In this document: in pieces, positions 34,801-44,030 of the stretch
Layout of the letters: every line of letters starts with the position of its first letter
Numbering within the stretch: position 1 is the stretch's first letter
From: Antedon mediterranea
Lineage: Eukaryota > Echinodermata > Crinoidea > Comatulida > Antedonidae
Length of the DNA: 64,000 nucleotides
Direction: 5' to 3'
NCBI RefSeq assembly: GCF_964355755.1
Contig: NC_092675.1
Coordinates: forward strand, 2,328,312-2,392,311
Notes under the pieces: generated by a model
Told to the model about the DNA's origin: nothing
Database searches by the model: none
The model's input: only the letters and a program-made list of their open reading frames with translations
Made by a program: the position numbers and the translations under genes

Positions 34801-37800
34801 GTTTCATTTGTTAAAAAATGACCGCTCTATTCTCACCATTCAACTCGTAAAAATTAATTATTTGTATAATATTCTCCAATTTTAGAGGTTAGCTTACAAA
34901 TGGTTGTCTTATTTCTACATAGATAGAAGAGTATGTCCAGTTAGAGAACCAGCTAAGACTAGCGTTGGCGGACATACAAAAGCGTGAGAACCAACTAGCA
35001 GCAAATGAAGGAGAGGTTGCCAGGTTGAAGGCTGACATGCAACGAGAGCAGCAACAGCAGTTAATGGAGTTAAAAGAAATGTCTAGGAGAATGAAAGAAG
35101 ATTGTGTTCATCAAATAGAAGTAGAAAAGTATGTTTTATTACATAACCACACTTATATATGTAGCAGGTCACTCACTTTCCTTGAATTCATGTTGTTGAC
35201 CATACTTAACTAATGTAGACTATAGACCTGGGCTGTAACCACTAAGGTGTCAACTCCTAATAATTAAAGACCCCTTCCCTGCAATTTTGGACGTTTTTTG
35301 GAAAATAATACATATATATCACTTTAAAAACATTAAACCATGTCATTCCTTCTCTTAAATGTACGTTTTATGGTAAATTATGATAAAAAGTGAGAAACAA
35401 TGCACTACCTAAGTAGCTCGCGGCGATCGACCTCTCGTGGACGGTCTTAGGCCTAGCCTAGCTAGGCTTAGTTTTGTAGGCCTAGCTGGTAAACATCGAT
35501 AACGTACGAACATCGTACGCTAGCTATATACCTAGCCTGACGTTGTATAGTTGCTGCATTAATTGTCTTTCTATTTTTGCCAGACTCCGTTGATACAAAT
35601 TGGGGAAAACCCGGTATTTTCGCTGAAAAGTTAGGAGTCTTCCATTTGTTTTGGCTTCACGATCGATCGAAAAGTGGGCGAATTACAGGTGAAAAACAAA
35701 AATATCAATCCGCGCGCAATGCATTTTGGGATTTATAGCGGGCCGCTATAATTATTAGAATCGATTTAGTTTTCACATTTTTAACCGTTTAAAGACGAAA
35801 AAAGTTATCGCAATAGGACCATATAGTATTATTTTTACATTAAATATAGTTTGTGATCTTAAATTAGATCTAAAAAACGTAGGGAATGGGGCTTTAATTG
35901 CCTTATTATATGGAATTGGTATCTAATAATTACTTGGGTGTGACCTTAATGGATATACCAGCTCTTGGGAGGGGACAAGGAGTCACTGAACTGATAAGTC
36001 ACCTCACTGGACTACTCCTTAAATAATCATGTATATTCTGTAATTAACTTCTTGTAGATTAACACAATTTGGAAATAACTTGAACCGATAGCTACAACTT
36101 AATCACTCTCTGTGTACCTGTATAGTGTAAATAAAGTACCATTGAGAGAATTTAACAACAGTCTTTGTCATTTATATAACAACAATACATATTACCAATT
36201 ATTGTTGTTCAAGTTCAAGAAATTGTCTTATAATAACGGTAACCGAAAAACCGTGAAGCTTGACCCACATAGCTTGACCCACATAGCTTGATCCAAGTAG
36301 AATCTGTATCTATCCAAAGCGGAAACTGCCGTTCCACACCGCGTTTTGTGTAAATTGGCCATAAGAAGTCAAAGTTGTATGCAACACTTTTTGAAGGACT
36401 TAAGAACATTGTATTTCCACCAATATTATGTATTTTATATAATTATAATATTATCTTTAAAAGGTCAAAGGTGAAGCTTCTGGAAGATGAGAAACATCGG
36501 CTTGCTGATCAGCTTGACGAGGCCCACAGAAAACTTCAACAGAAAGATACTGAATTTATGGAATATAAAGGTCAAGTTACCTCAAAGCCAGAGGTTATGT
36601 TACAGTCTGAGATCAATTTACTTACTCTTGAAAAGGTAGATATGAAGGATTGAATACATACCTGACTATGTACCATTCACTTTACTGGAATTAGTTTAGC
36701 AGCGGATTCTTAGTACTGTATATCCATCCATACTGTAACCCCCCCCCCCCCCCCTGCACATGGGCAAACTGTGTACACTGGACCTATAGTTTATAGTCCT
36801 TATACCTTAAACTTGTTCCACCACCAGAACTAGGAAGGAGTTGGCCTCAAACCCATGCCAATATTGTTGGCTCTTACCGTAAACGGTGCCCCTGCCTTAA
36901 ATGACTTGCTCTAATAATGTATCATTGTTACGGTTAGGTTAGGCTTATGTCCTATGATACAAGTGTAACATGTGATACATATGTGACATTGTATTATAGA
37001 ACATGATCATTGATCAGTTTATAGATACAGTACTGAGAACTGCTTATGCTTAGTTGAGCCTGGCCGCGATTATTTTTTTCGTACATAAGTTGGGGACCCC
37101 TTAATGAAACGTCACAAAATAAACATGAATAATTCATCAGTTTAATTTTCTTGTTCCGTGTGCACCCACAAGCGTATAACAACAAGAAGTGATTACACGA
37201 CACAACTGCGATACGATTCTAGGCCATCTCCGCTGTGGTTGCGGTGTGCGATTTCATAAAAGAATAGCGGCGTTTTGTGTGGATTGTCGAAATAATCAGC
37301 CTTTAGTTTATGATAGAGTTTTTAATATAATTATTGTATTATTAAAGAATTACTTGTTAAAATTATAGTTTCTATTAATACTATTAGGCCTAATTATTAG
37401 TCTCTAAAGTCCATGTCTATTCTAGTAGTCTGTGTGGGTGTGACGTGTGTGTTACTGTTAGGTATGACACAGTCCGAGTAATAAGTCAGCAAAATTAAAC
37501 AATTACATTACACAAAAATACATTTTTTATTCTCGTGGTTCTAATCTTTCCATCTCATGTGTTCATATACGCGCATTTTTAAAGTTCCTTTGAGTACATG
37601 CATATTGTTTGATAATAAAATAGCAGAATTTAAAAAATTACAGTACACAAATTATAAACATTCTTCTTGTGGGTCTAAGCTTTCTATGGGCTATGTCTAA
37701 TTACTACTTAGTTGAATGTGTCTTGTCTAGCTGTCGATTAGCCTCGACACATTTTGCATAGGTTGGTGTGTGTGTGAAGAAGAGTGCGAGAAGGCAATCA

Positions 37801-39166
37801 CATGAATTGACCTAGAATCCTAGGCCTAGAAAGAATCGTATCGCAGTTGTAATCACTTTTAGCTATACGACGCTTGGGTAGACACGGAACAAAAAAATTA
37901 ACTGATGAATTATTCATGTTTATTTTGTGACGTTTCATGAGGGGTCCCCAACTTATGTACGAAAAAAAAAATCGCAGCCTGGCCACCATTATGTTATCTA
38001 TTTTAATCTTCTCAGCCTAGCCTTTAATATAGTTTGAAGCAACACATTATTTAAATAAAAGTATACAGATGGAGTTTAGAATATTTGATGAAATCAAAAA
38101 TACATTACAAGCAACAAAGTTATAAAACAAATAATGTTTTTATTTACAGGTGGAGTTTGAAAGAAAATTAGAATCTTTGACGAAATCAAAAATACATTAC
38201 AAGCAACAATGGGGTCGTGCTTTGAAAGAACTAGCCCGCCTTAAACAGAAAGAACAGGTTGAGGCTAAAGCTAGGCTGAAACGTCAACAACAAGAACTGG
38301 AACACATGAGGGTAAGATACCTAGCGGCTGAAGAGAAAGAAGTAGTGAAATCTGAACGAATTCAACTTGAGGAAATCAAAGAAGAACTTAAAAAGTAAGT
38401 TAATTTATTTTTTATAAAAAAAAAGTTGATGCTTTTGTGACACATAAATCTGCAATTACTTTATTTTAAAATAGAAATAATGCTTTATTTAATTTACAAA
38501 CCCTGTCAACAGCCAATTACTTTTAGAGAATTGAGTACTGTATTAGGCTACTGTACATATATTATTATGTTTCTGTGTATATTGTTTACAAATATACAAA
38601 TTTAAATTCTGCAAGATTTTAACATTTTTCCTTCGGGGTCTTGGACTATAACTGTTAATGAATTTAAATAAGTGGGGGGTTGTATATAAACATTTGCAGC
38701 TTCAGTTGGAGTGCAGTTATAGCTTGGTTGTGGTTAAGATGCTTGGCCACGGATCCCGTGTTCAAATGTTGTCATCTGCCATGACAAATCCACTCCAAAT
38801 GTAATAAAACTTTACTCTAAAATATGAGAATAATTTCAATTCAAATTTTGCTAACTACAATTTTCTTTTTGTTTGTGTGAACGTTTATAAATATATATTT
38901 ACATTTGTTTTAAATAACTTTACAGGTTAAAGCAGCATGATGCATCACATAATGCAACTCCCACTAAGCCAGTGGAGCTAGTCCACATGCCAAGTCAACA
39001 GGAACCCCAACAATTACAGCAAAATACCATGCTGGAAGAACACATCGCTAGGCTTACAGAAGAGAGAGATACTCTCTTGCGGACAGGAGTTTATACACAT
39101 CAAGACAGAATAATAAGCGAACTTGATAAACAGATTCGACAAGCTATAACTCAAACAGTGACATGA
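23128..39166 (+). CDS. CEP120: Centrosomal protein CEP120, complete, 17 coding exons
   Basis: CEP120 acts at the centriole, promoting centriole elongation and maturation and ciliogenesis (family knowledge). Exons: 23128-23173, 23878-24170, 24618-24750, 24880-25019, 25631-25831, 27974-28189, 28485-28653, 29475-29682, 30324-30473, 30741-30855, 33035-33208, 33878-34006, 34602-34691, 34923-35128, 36464-36635, 38150-38394, 38926-39166. Every junction keeps phase and the sum gives 975 aa, close to the vertebrate length of about 985. Recognised blocks include [64 protein letters not shown]-like [32 protein letters not shown] and [16 protein letters not shown] poly(A) signal AATAAA is near 39965. The start is fixed by the match of VVVSVLEG to the family N-terminus. 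Confidence 0.96.
25322..25597 (+). mobile_element. tRNA-derived SINE, near full length
   Basis: The A box is in tggcgcagtgtgttgg and the B box is ggttcaaatcc at about 25370. It is followed by the body ccttaggcaagatactttac, then tgcctctctccacccaagtg and tataaataggtaccc. The 3' part contains cagcgcttagaggtttcac and gcactatattattgttaa. This order is typical of invertebrate tRNA-derived SINEs. It lies in CEP120 intron 4. Confidence 0.7.
25885..26826 (-). mobile_element. 5'-truncated CR1-like LINE (reverse transcriptase C-terminal part)
   Basis: An intact 260-codon frame (26822 down to 26037) begins just before the RT active site YVDD ([13 protein letters not shown]). It continues with [28 protein letters not shown] and [14 protein letters not shown], the RT thumb and C-terminal region shared by jockey/CR1-group LINEs. 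The 3' tail ends in (AATA)n at 25885-25903. The 5' junction carries atcattg three times (26812-26831). It is antisense in CEP120 intron 5. The absence of stop codons suggests a fairly recent insertion. Confidence 0.88.
26880..27935. repeat. Minisatellite, ~38-bp half-units arranged as 76-77-bp dimers
   Basis: Two related half-units alternate: cacagttgactgtgcctata-gaaaacactaattta and tactcacagtcaaccatgcc-tatataaaactaaatt. The arrays are degenerate at 26880-27110 and homogeneous at 27110-27935 (about 11 dimers). GTTGACTGTG in one half is the inverse complement of CACAGTCAAC in the other, so each dimer is a potential hairpin. It is in CEP120 intron 5, directly upstream of exon 6. Confidence 0.92.
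27974..33208 (+). CDS. CEP120: CEP120 exons 6-11: central C2 domains and linker
   Basis: Residues 272-615. Exon 6 continues the C2 fold ([32 protein letters not shown]). Exons 7-8 are a low-complexity Ser/Thr/Lys linker ([35 protein letters not shown]). Exons 8-11 encode the last C2 domain ([59 protein letters not shown]). The exon 10-11 intron carries the 1.7-kb 17-bp minisatellite. Confidence 0.92.
30077..30296. mobile_element. Harbinger-like MITE family A, copy 2
   Basis: The ends are agctctgtctacactatcaa and its inverse, with a perfect 3-bp duplication TAA on both sides. It is longer than other copies because of an internal AT-rich stretch at 30200-30250. It lies in CEP120 intron 8. Confidence 0.88.
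31228..32945. repeat. Minisatellite, ~101 units of 17 bp
   Basis: Units of atgggcttcttttcaag, with four main variants (ttcaag, ttcatg, ttatcaag, ttttcgag). The array fills most of CEP120 intron 10. Because 17 is not a multiple of three and the unit has no stop in any sense frame, all three plus-strand frames read the same 17-residue peptide [17 protein letters not shown] for hundreds of bases. These frames are consequences of the repeat, not genes. Confidence 0.97.
33297..33436. mobile_element. Harbinger-like MITE family A, copy 3
   Basis: agctctgtctacactatcaa at the left and its inverse (tttgatagtgcagacagtgct) at the right, flanked by TAG and TAA. The core has gtgatgtgtccatatatgg. It lies in CEP120 intron 11. 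Confidence 0.87.
33560..33715 (-). mobile_element. Retroposon 3' end, inverted copy of the 21.4-kb block
   Basis: Reads aattcaattcaatttcttta then ttgctgcaaatgctatcaag and cgtacaaacatatacatagt. This is the inverse of 21400-21510 with moderate divergence. It lies in CEP120 intron 11. Confidence 0.6.
33878..39166 (+). CDS. CEP120: CEP120 exons 12-17: C-terminal coiled coil
   Basis: Residues 616-975. These are rich in Glu, Lys, Gln and Leu with heptad-like spacing, as in the C-terminal dimerisation and centriole-targeting coiled coil of the family. Landmarks: AALELEMWKE-like [96 protein letters not shown]. Exon 13 uses an AAG acceptor (CCACAAAG|CTG), weaker than the others. Confidence 0.93.
34011..34167. 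mobile_element. Harbinger-like MITE family A, copy 4, abutting the exon 12 donor
   Basis: The right end tttgatagtgtagacagagct is intact and followed by TTA. The left end is diverged (aggtccaccaaacactatca) and starts immediately after GTAA of the CEP120 exon 12 splice donor (34007-34010). The donor's TAA could be the left target-site copy. Confidence 0.82.
34180..34275 (+). mobile_element. Possible degraded SINE head
   Basis: tagagctgtagcttgttgct followed by tgccttgcaatctcaatgtg resembles a tRNA-like head with a decayed B box (gggtacaatccta). Weak. Confidence 0.3.
34356..34477. repeat. Long hairpin, ~46-bp arms and ~25-bp loop
   Basis: tacaaataatgaatgtttat... is repeated in inverse orientation as ...ataaacattcattatttgta. 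The arms include gagtgtaatggtaca/tgtaccattacactc. It ends 124 bp before CEP120 exon 13. A further inverted fragment (aattatttgtataatat) occurs after the exon at about 34857-34873. Confidence 0.9.
35268..35893. mobile_element. TTAA-flanked MITE, ~626 bp
   Basis: The left end is AGACCCCTTCCCTGCAATTT. The right end reads AGCCCCATTCCCTACGTTTT on the opposite strand. Both are bordered by TTAA, the target of piggyBac and Kolobok superfamilies. The interior is relatively GC-rich with aggcctagctag-type words and has no protein. It lies in CEP120 intron 14. Confidence 0.8.
36271..36297. repeat. Short direct repeat (cacatagcttgac)
   Basis: agcttgacccacat occurs twice in a row and is followed by the partial copy agcttgatcca (about 36257-36298). 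Intronic in CEP120. Confidence 0.7.
36738..36754. repeat. Poly(C) tract
   Basis: An uninterrupted run of about 16 C, intronic, in CEP120 intron 15. Prone to sequencing error. Confidence 0.9.
37058..37983. mobile_element. Inverted-repeat element, ~926 bp with ~150-170-bp arms
   Basis: The left arm (gcctggccgcgatt, then cgtacataagttggggaccc, cacaaaataaacatgaataa) reappears inverted at about 37810-37983. The arms extend to agtgattac/gtaatcact and cgatacgattctaggcc. The interior has no protein. Target duplication not identified. It lies in CEP120 intron 15. Confidence 0.85.
38065..38117 (+). pseudogene. Partial duplicate of the start of CEP120 exon 16
   Basis: acagatggagtttagaatat then ttgatgaaatcaaaaataca closely repeats the acceptor and first ~55 bases of exon 16 (38146-38205), with a deletion of about 12 bases. 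It is 85 bp upstream of the true exon, in the same orientation. In frame with the real exon it would reach a TAA soon after the copied part, so use as an exon would truncate the protein. Confidence 0.8.
38700..38790 (+). mobile_element. Possible SINE head fragment
   Basis: agcttggttgtggttaagat then a B-box-like gtgttcaaatg resemble a tRNA-derived head. No body is seen. Intronic in CEP120. Confidence 0.35.
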
Positions 39167-39318
39167 CACGGTCTGTAAGACATTTTTCTGAAGGACTAGT
39201 TGATGGCATAATCTTTAATCAGACCCCGTTGGTTACTGCCTGTGTATGTGTGCAACTTCCCACCTCGAACATAGTGATAATTGCATGTGTATGATGTCAA
39301 TGCAACTAAACTTAGTTA

Positions 39319-39497
39319 AGCGTGGTTCCCACTAGCGACGCAACGCAAGGACGTAACGCAACGCAAGTGAATTGACCAATCACAAGCGATGGCTTATTCG
39401 CTTGTGATTGTTAACTGTCTATAACTTCGCTTGTCATCGGTCAACACGCTTGCGTTGCGTTTACGTCCTTGCGTTACGTTCTAGTGGGAACCAAGCT
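39319..39497. mobile_element. Harbinger-like MITE family B, copy 1
   Basis: The TIRs begin agcgtggttcccactagcga and extend through repeats of acgcaacgcaaggacgtaac. Perfect TTA target copies flank both sides. It is 150 bp downstream of the CEP120 stop, probably in the 3' UTR. Confidence 0.9.
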
Positions 39498-39498
39498 T

Positions 39499-39812
39499 TA
39501 CAGCTAAACATAGTTATGTACTGTATTACATTTTTTTTCTGCATTATATAATTTAGGCTGAATTAATTTTATAATATTACAGTGTTGTCCCAACTTAGAG
39601 TTACTTAATCTGAAGTATACTGTAAGGTATATCTAAATACAACAAATAGTTACAGCTAAACATAGTTATATAACTAGGCTTAGTTACACTTCAGCTGTCT
39701 ATTACATTTTTTTTTGCATTATATAATTTAGGCCTAATCAATTTTATAATAGTACAGTGTTGTCCTAACTTAGAGTTGCATAATATAATGTATATCTGAA
39801 TACAACAATTAT
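39499..39812. repeat. Tandem duplication, ~152-bp unit x2
   Basis: The block beginning tacagctaaacatagttat is repeated from 39651. Shared words are gcattatataatttaggc and tacagtgttgtcc. Divergence is moderate. It is in the CEP120 3' region. Confidence 0.88.
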
Positions 39813-40429
39813 ACAACTATATTGTACTTTATTAAAATTGGTCTAATGTTTTGAATGGCTAGGCCTAGCCTACCACTATAAAATATATAATGTTTATATT
39901 TTCTTACATCATTTTTAATGATAAATCTTGCTGGTAAAACCGGTTTTTTTGCCAAACAGTTAATAATAAACAAATCTATTACTATTATGATTTATTTATA
40001 ACTATTTTTTTCTTTTTGCCAGATATTTCTATTTATAGTGTGCTGTATGATATATATATATTGTGTGTTTTTTGTAAGTTTATATTGAATACATTGTACT
40101 ATAGTAAATTTATACTGTAAATACATTTTCTGTATTATTTATTTTATTTAGAAATTTAATATTAGGTGGATTTTTAAAGCACATATAAATTAATATCTAT
40201 TTTCTGTGTGTACTAATGATACACAATTGTATATTATTTGCCTAATAGCTATAGTGGCCGTATTTACTAATCATATATAAGTAAGATTTTTCACTCAAGT
40301 CAATAAATTAAGGATTTGGTGGTATTTACTTAGATGAAGGTGTTTCTCTTAAGCTAATTGTGAATGTGGCTACTAGTTAGCAAAATTACCCACATTTTTT
40401 TAGGAAAAAATATTTTTAAAAAAATCACT

Positions 40430-41075
40430 CAAATCCAATTAATATGCCCTAATATTGCTATATTTGCACATATAGTACTATATCATTATCTTATAGTGTC
40501 ATGGGACTACTGTATGTTGAAAAATAAAAAGGTCGAAATTTGGTAAATTTTCGAAAAAATTCCTGTACTATAGTACAGGGATTTTTTTTAAAATCCTCAA
40601 AATTTCGACCTTTTTCAAATCCAATTATTATGCATTAATATTACTATTGTGCACGTATAGTACCATATCATTATCTTATGTTGTTATGGGACCACTTTAT
40701 GTCAAAATTTGTTGATTTTTCGAGAAAATCCCAGGAATTTTTTGCAAAACCACAAAATTCGACATTCTTAAAATCCACTTAATACGCACTAATATTGCAC
40801 GTATAGTGCCATATCATCATCTTATACTTTCATGGGACCACTTTATGTCGATAAATAAAAATATCAAAATTTGGTCATTTTTCAAGAAAATCCCTGTACA
40901 GCGATTTGTCGCAAAATCACCCAAATTTCGACCTTTTTATAATCTAAATGATTATGCACTGATATTGCTGTATGTGCACGTATAGTTCCATATCATCATC
41001 TTATAGTGTCATGGGACCACTTTATGTCGAGAGATAAAATGTTAAATTTTTTGTAATTTCTAGAGAAAATCCCTT
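40430..41075. repeat. Diverged tandem array, four units of ~150-185 bp
   Basis: Each unit contains gcacgtatagtaccatatca, tcttatagtgtcatgggacc, actttatgtcga and an aaatttcgacctttt element. Units start near 40430, 40617, 40770 and 40945. Inverted words (ggtcgaaattt / aaatttcgacc, and ctgtactatagtacag at 40563-40578) give each unit hairpin potential. It is intergenic, between the convergent CEP120 and DUOX genes. Confidence 0.85.
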
Positions 41076-41728
41076 TAGGCGTACTATAGTAAAAAAACCA
41101 AAATTGTTTCAAACAATTTTGAAAAACTTTGCTGTTGTAGTTGTTTGTCATGAGTATTGACTGTGATAACTATAAGTAATAACTATTATTTTAGAATTAA
41201 TTAAGCTATACAATTGATAACATTTCTTGTTTTCAAAATAATTATATTTTATATACTGTGTAAAAAAACTAAACATTTCATCTATATTTAATTATAACTA
41301 CAGGTAATAAATGACTAACTATACTAAATTAACTAAATATTAAGACCTCTTTATTTACCGGTAACAATTATGCTCTTCAATTTACGTATGTTTATCAGTG
41401 GTACGTTTGCAACATCATTCATAAGTCACGTCTGTTTTTCACATAAAGAGGTCTATCGTTTTATATAATATATCATCAGAGTTTTAACACATCTTTGGCC
41501 TATGGATATGTTTCTTTTTGAACTATTACAATTCGTTTTGTCCGTTCAATTCAACAACCTTTATAATTTAAACTTGCACCTTTTAATGTAGTAGAAAACG
41601 AATCACATTGGTATCAACATAGAATAAATAATGCAATTGAATTAACTGGTAATTAAAAATGTAGTTATTGATGGCACTCGAGGACGACGAAAATGATACG
41701 AATTGATACATAAAATATCCTACAATAA

Positions 41729-44030
41729 TTAAAAGTTTTCGTAGTGGTGAGAATATAAAGGTCCGTCTTCCTTGTTTAAACGAATACAAGCGTCATTTAC
41801 AGCCTTTGTTAGACCTCCAGGCCCACAACTAAAAACGCCGAATTTTGCTACCTGAAAGACAGTTAAACAAACATAGTTAAATCTATACATTTTATTGGGA
41901 ATATTTCATAATATTAAAGAGTGAAAAAACCCTATTCAACTTTTTTTAAAAGATGTGTTACGTAGTTACTTACTTGTTTATGTTCGTTCCTAAGTGAATG
42001 TAAAAACTGCGTAAACTCTGGTCGTCCAAAATGTGTATTTGCTCTAAGACCCGTAAAAAGAGATCGTCCGGCCACTTGCTGAAATTGTTGCTCACAGATA
42101 TACTATATGAAGAAAATAAAAATACCATTTCGAAGGTCTCTATAATTATTATGTTCTTAACATACATAATCGTTATCCATCATAACGATGTACTATCCTT
42201 ATGATCATAGCATGTCGTGGCTACCCAACCCAACTTAATCACATAGCACTAAATGTAATGTTGTTGAGCATCTAGATTTGGCATGCTCATGAACACTCCC
42301 TAAGCTAATGAAAAACAGACTTTCTATGAATTTATCCTGATATTATTTTTTTTATTTCTCGTTATTACTTTTATAATTTTGACGTACCTATAGTCTAGTT
42401 ATAATAGTTGTAGTAAATAAAAATAAAATTTTAAACCCAGGATCCCCCTTTAAACCCAGGATCCTCCTTTAAACCCAGGATCCCCCTTTAAAGCTGCTGC
42501 ATGGAATTTGCATAACACAAAATAATTTTTTTTAAAACTGACCATTACAGTTGTCCTGAGATCAAAATCTGAATAAAACTGCGTTATAAATATATGTGTG
42601 TCCACCATGTGCGCATAGTCGCATTCTTCAACTTCACGTATTATGTCGGTTAGCCATTCAAATTGTTTTTGCGTTCGCGTTACCCAGATAAAATAAACCT
42701 TTTAAAGTAAGTAATAATAATACACATTAAAAACATTACGGTGATATCTGAGTCTAAGTTGAAAGAATAACTTTTGAATAAGCAGTGTCATAGAAATGAC
42801 ATATGGAAAAGGATGGTCTCAATACAATGAGTATAAAACAATGACAACAACCTAACTTTAAATTGAATGTCAACGAGTGCCTGCTAATAAGTGCTCAACA
42901 TGCACTGATCCACATGTACAATCAGGGCATCAGTGAACACGGGAAACCAGGCTTGCCAAAATTACGTAACTATTAAATTAATAGCGCATAGTTGAACGTA
43001 TTTATCACGTCATACGGATATTCAATCACACATACTACAATGATTGACACAATTTAAGTAGGAAAGAGATAAATCTAAATAGATTCCAGCCCTAAGCTGA
43101 GGGGTTATGTTCCGAGTATGTCCGAATAGGGCCGAACATGGCGGAATGTGGTCAAATGTTGCCAAGGCGTTCGAGTTTTTTCCTTACCTTCTGACAATCA
43201 ATATTTGATCGAATTGATGACTTATATACAATATCCTTAAGAATGGAAGCGAATGGCGTAACACCAATACCTCCTCCTACCAAAACAGACACATCAAATT
43301 GATACCAATCTTGATGCCCTTCACCATATGGTCCATCAAGATATATCTAAAAATATAATAATAATATAATACAATAGGGTTTTCTTATTCTCATTATGTA
43401 ACGTATACAATAAAGCTTGGTTCCCACTAGCGACGCAACGACGTAACGCAACGACGTAACGCAACGTAAATGATTTGTCCAATCACAAGCGATGGATTAT
43501 TCGAACAGTGGCTTGCCATTGGTCAACGCGCTTGCGTTGCGCGTATGTCCTTTCGTCGCGTCTCTAGTGGAAACCACGCTTAAGAGAAATGTCTTAAGCC
43601 TTGTATACACTATCAAACAAAAAAAGGTGATGTGCCCAAATGAACATGATGATGTCATATACATATCATAACTAAATTTGGAATATCACTACCATATTTG
43701 GGCACATCAAACTTTGTGTGTCAAACTAGTTTGATAGTGTAGACAGAGCTTTATAGATACAACATACCGATTATCAAATGGTAAAGATACGAAGGCCTAC
43801 CTTAGGGTAATAAAACTCGACAGCATTTCTTGCATCGAACACTCGTCGCAAATTCTTTGTCCACGGTCCAATTGCACGGACGTGAAGCGAAAGAGCATCC
43901 TCGTGCGGAGCAGACGTTAATGTAAATGGGTGGTATTCATTTCCACCAAGTGAATTGCATGCGATTCGAACCCACTGCCCAGATTTGTAATCAAAGTTTT
44001 TTGGTCTCTTAAACTTTAAAAATGTCACAT
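41729..44030 (-). CDS. DUOX: DUOX exons 27-31: FAD/NADPH-binding dehydrogenase domain
   Basis: Exons 44030-43801, 43346-43188, 42698-42543, 42102-41974, 41851-41729. FAD motif HPFTLTSAP (residues 1339-1347), NADPH motifs [45 protein letters not shown], and FSCGPGG near the end. The usual nicotinamide-site sequence is CGPPGMT; here it is CGPGGLT. The final residues HHYENF match the family C-terminus exactly, and the stop is TAA. Confidence 0.95.
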
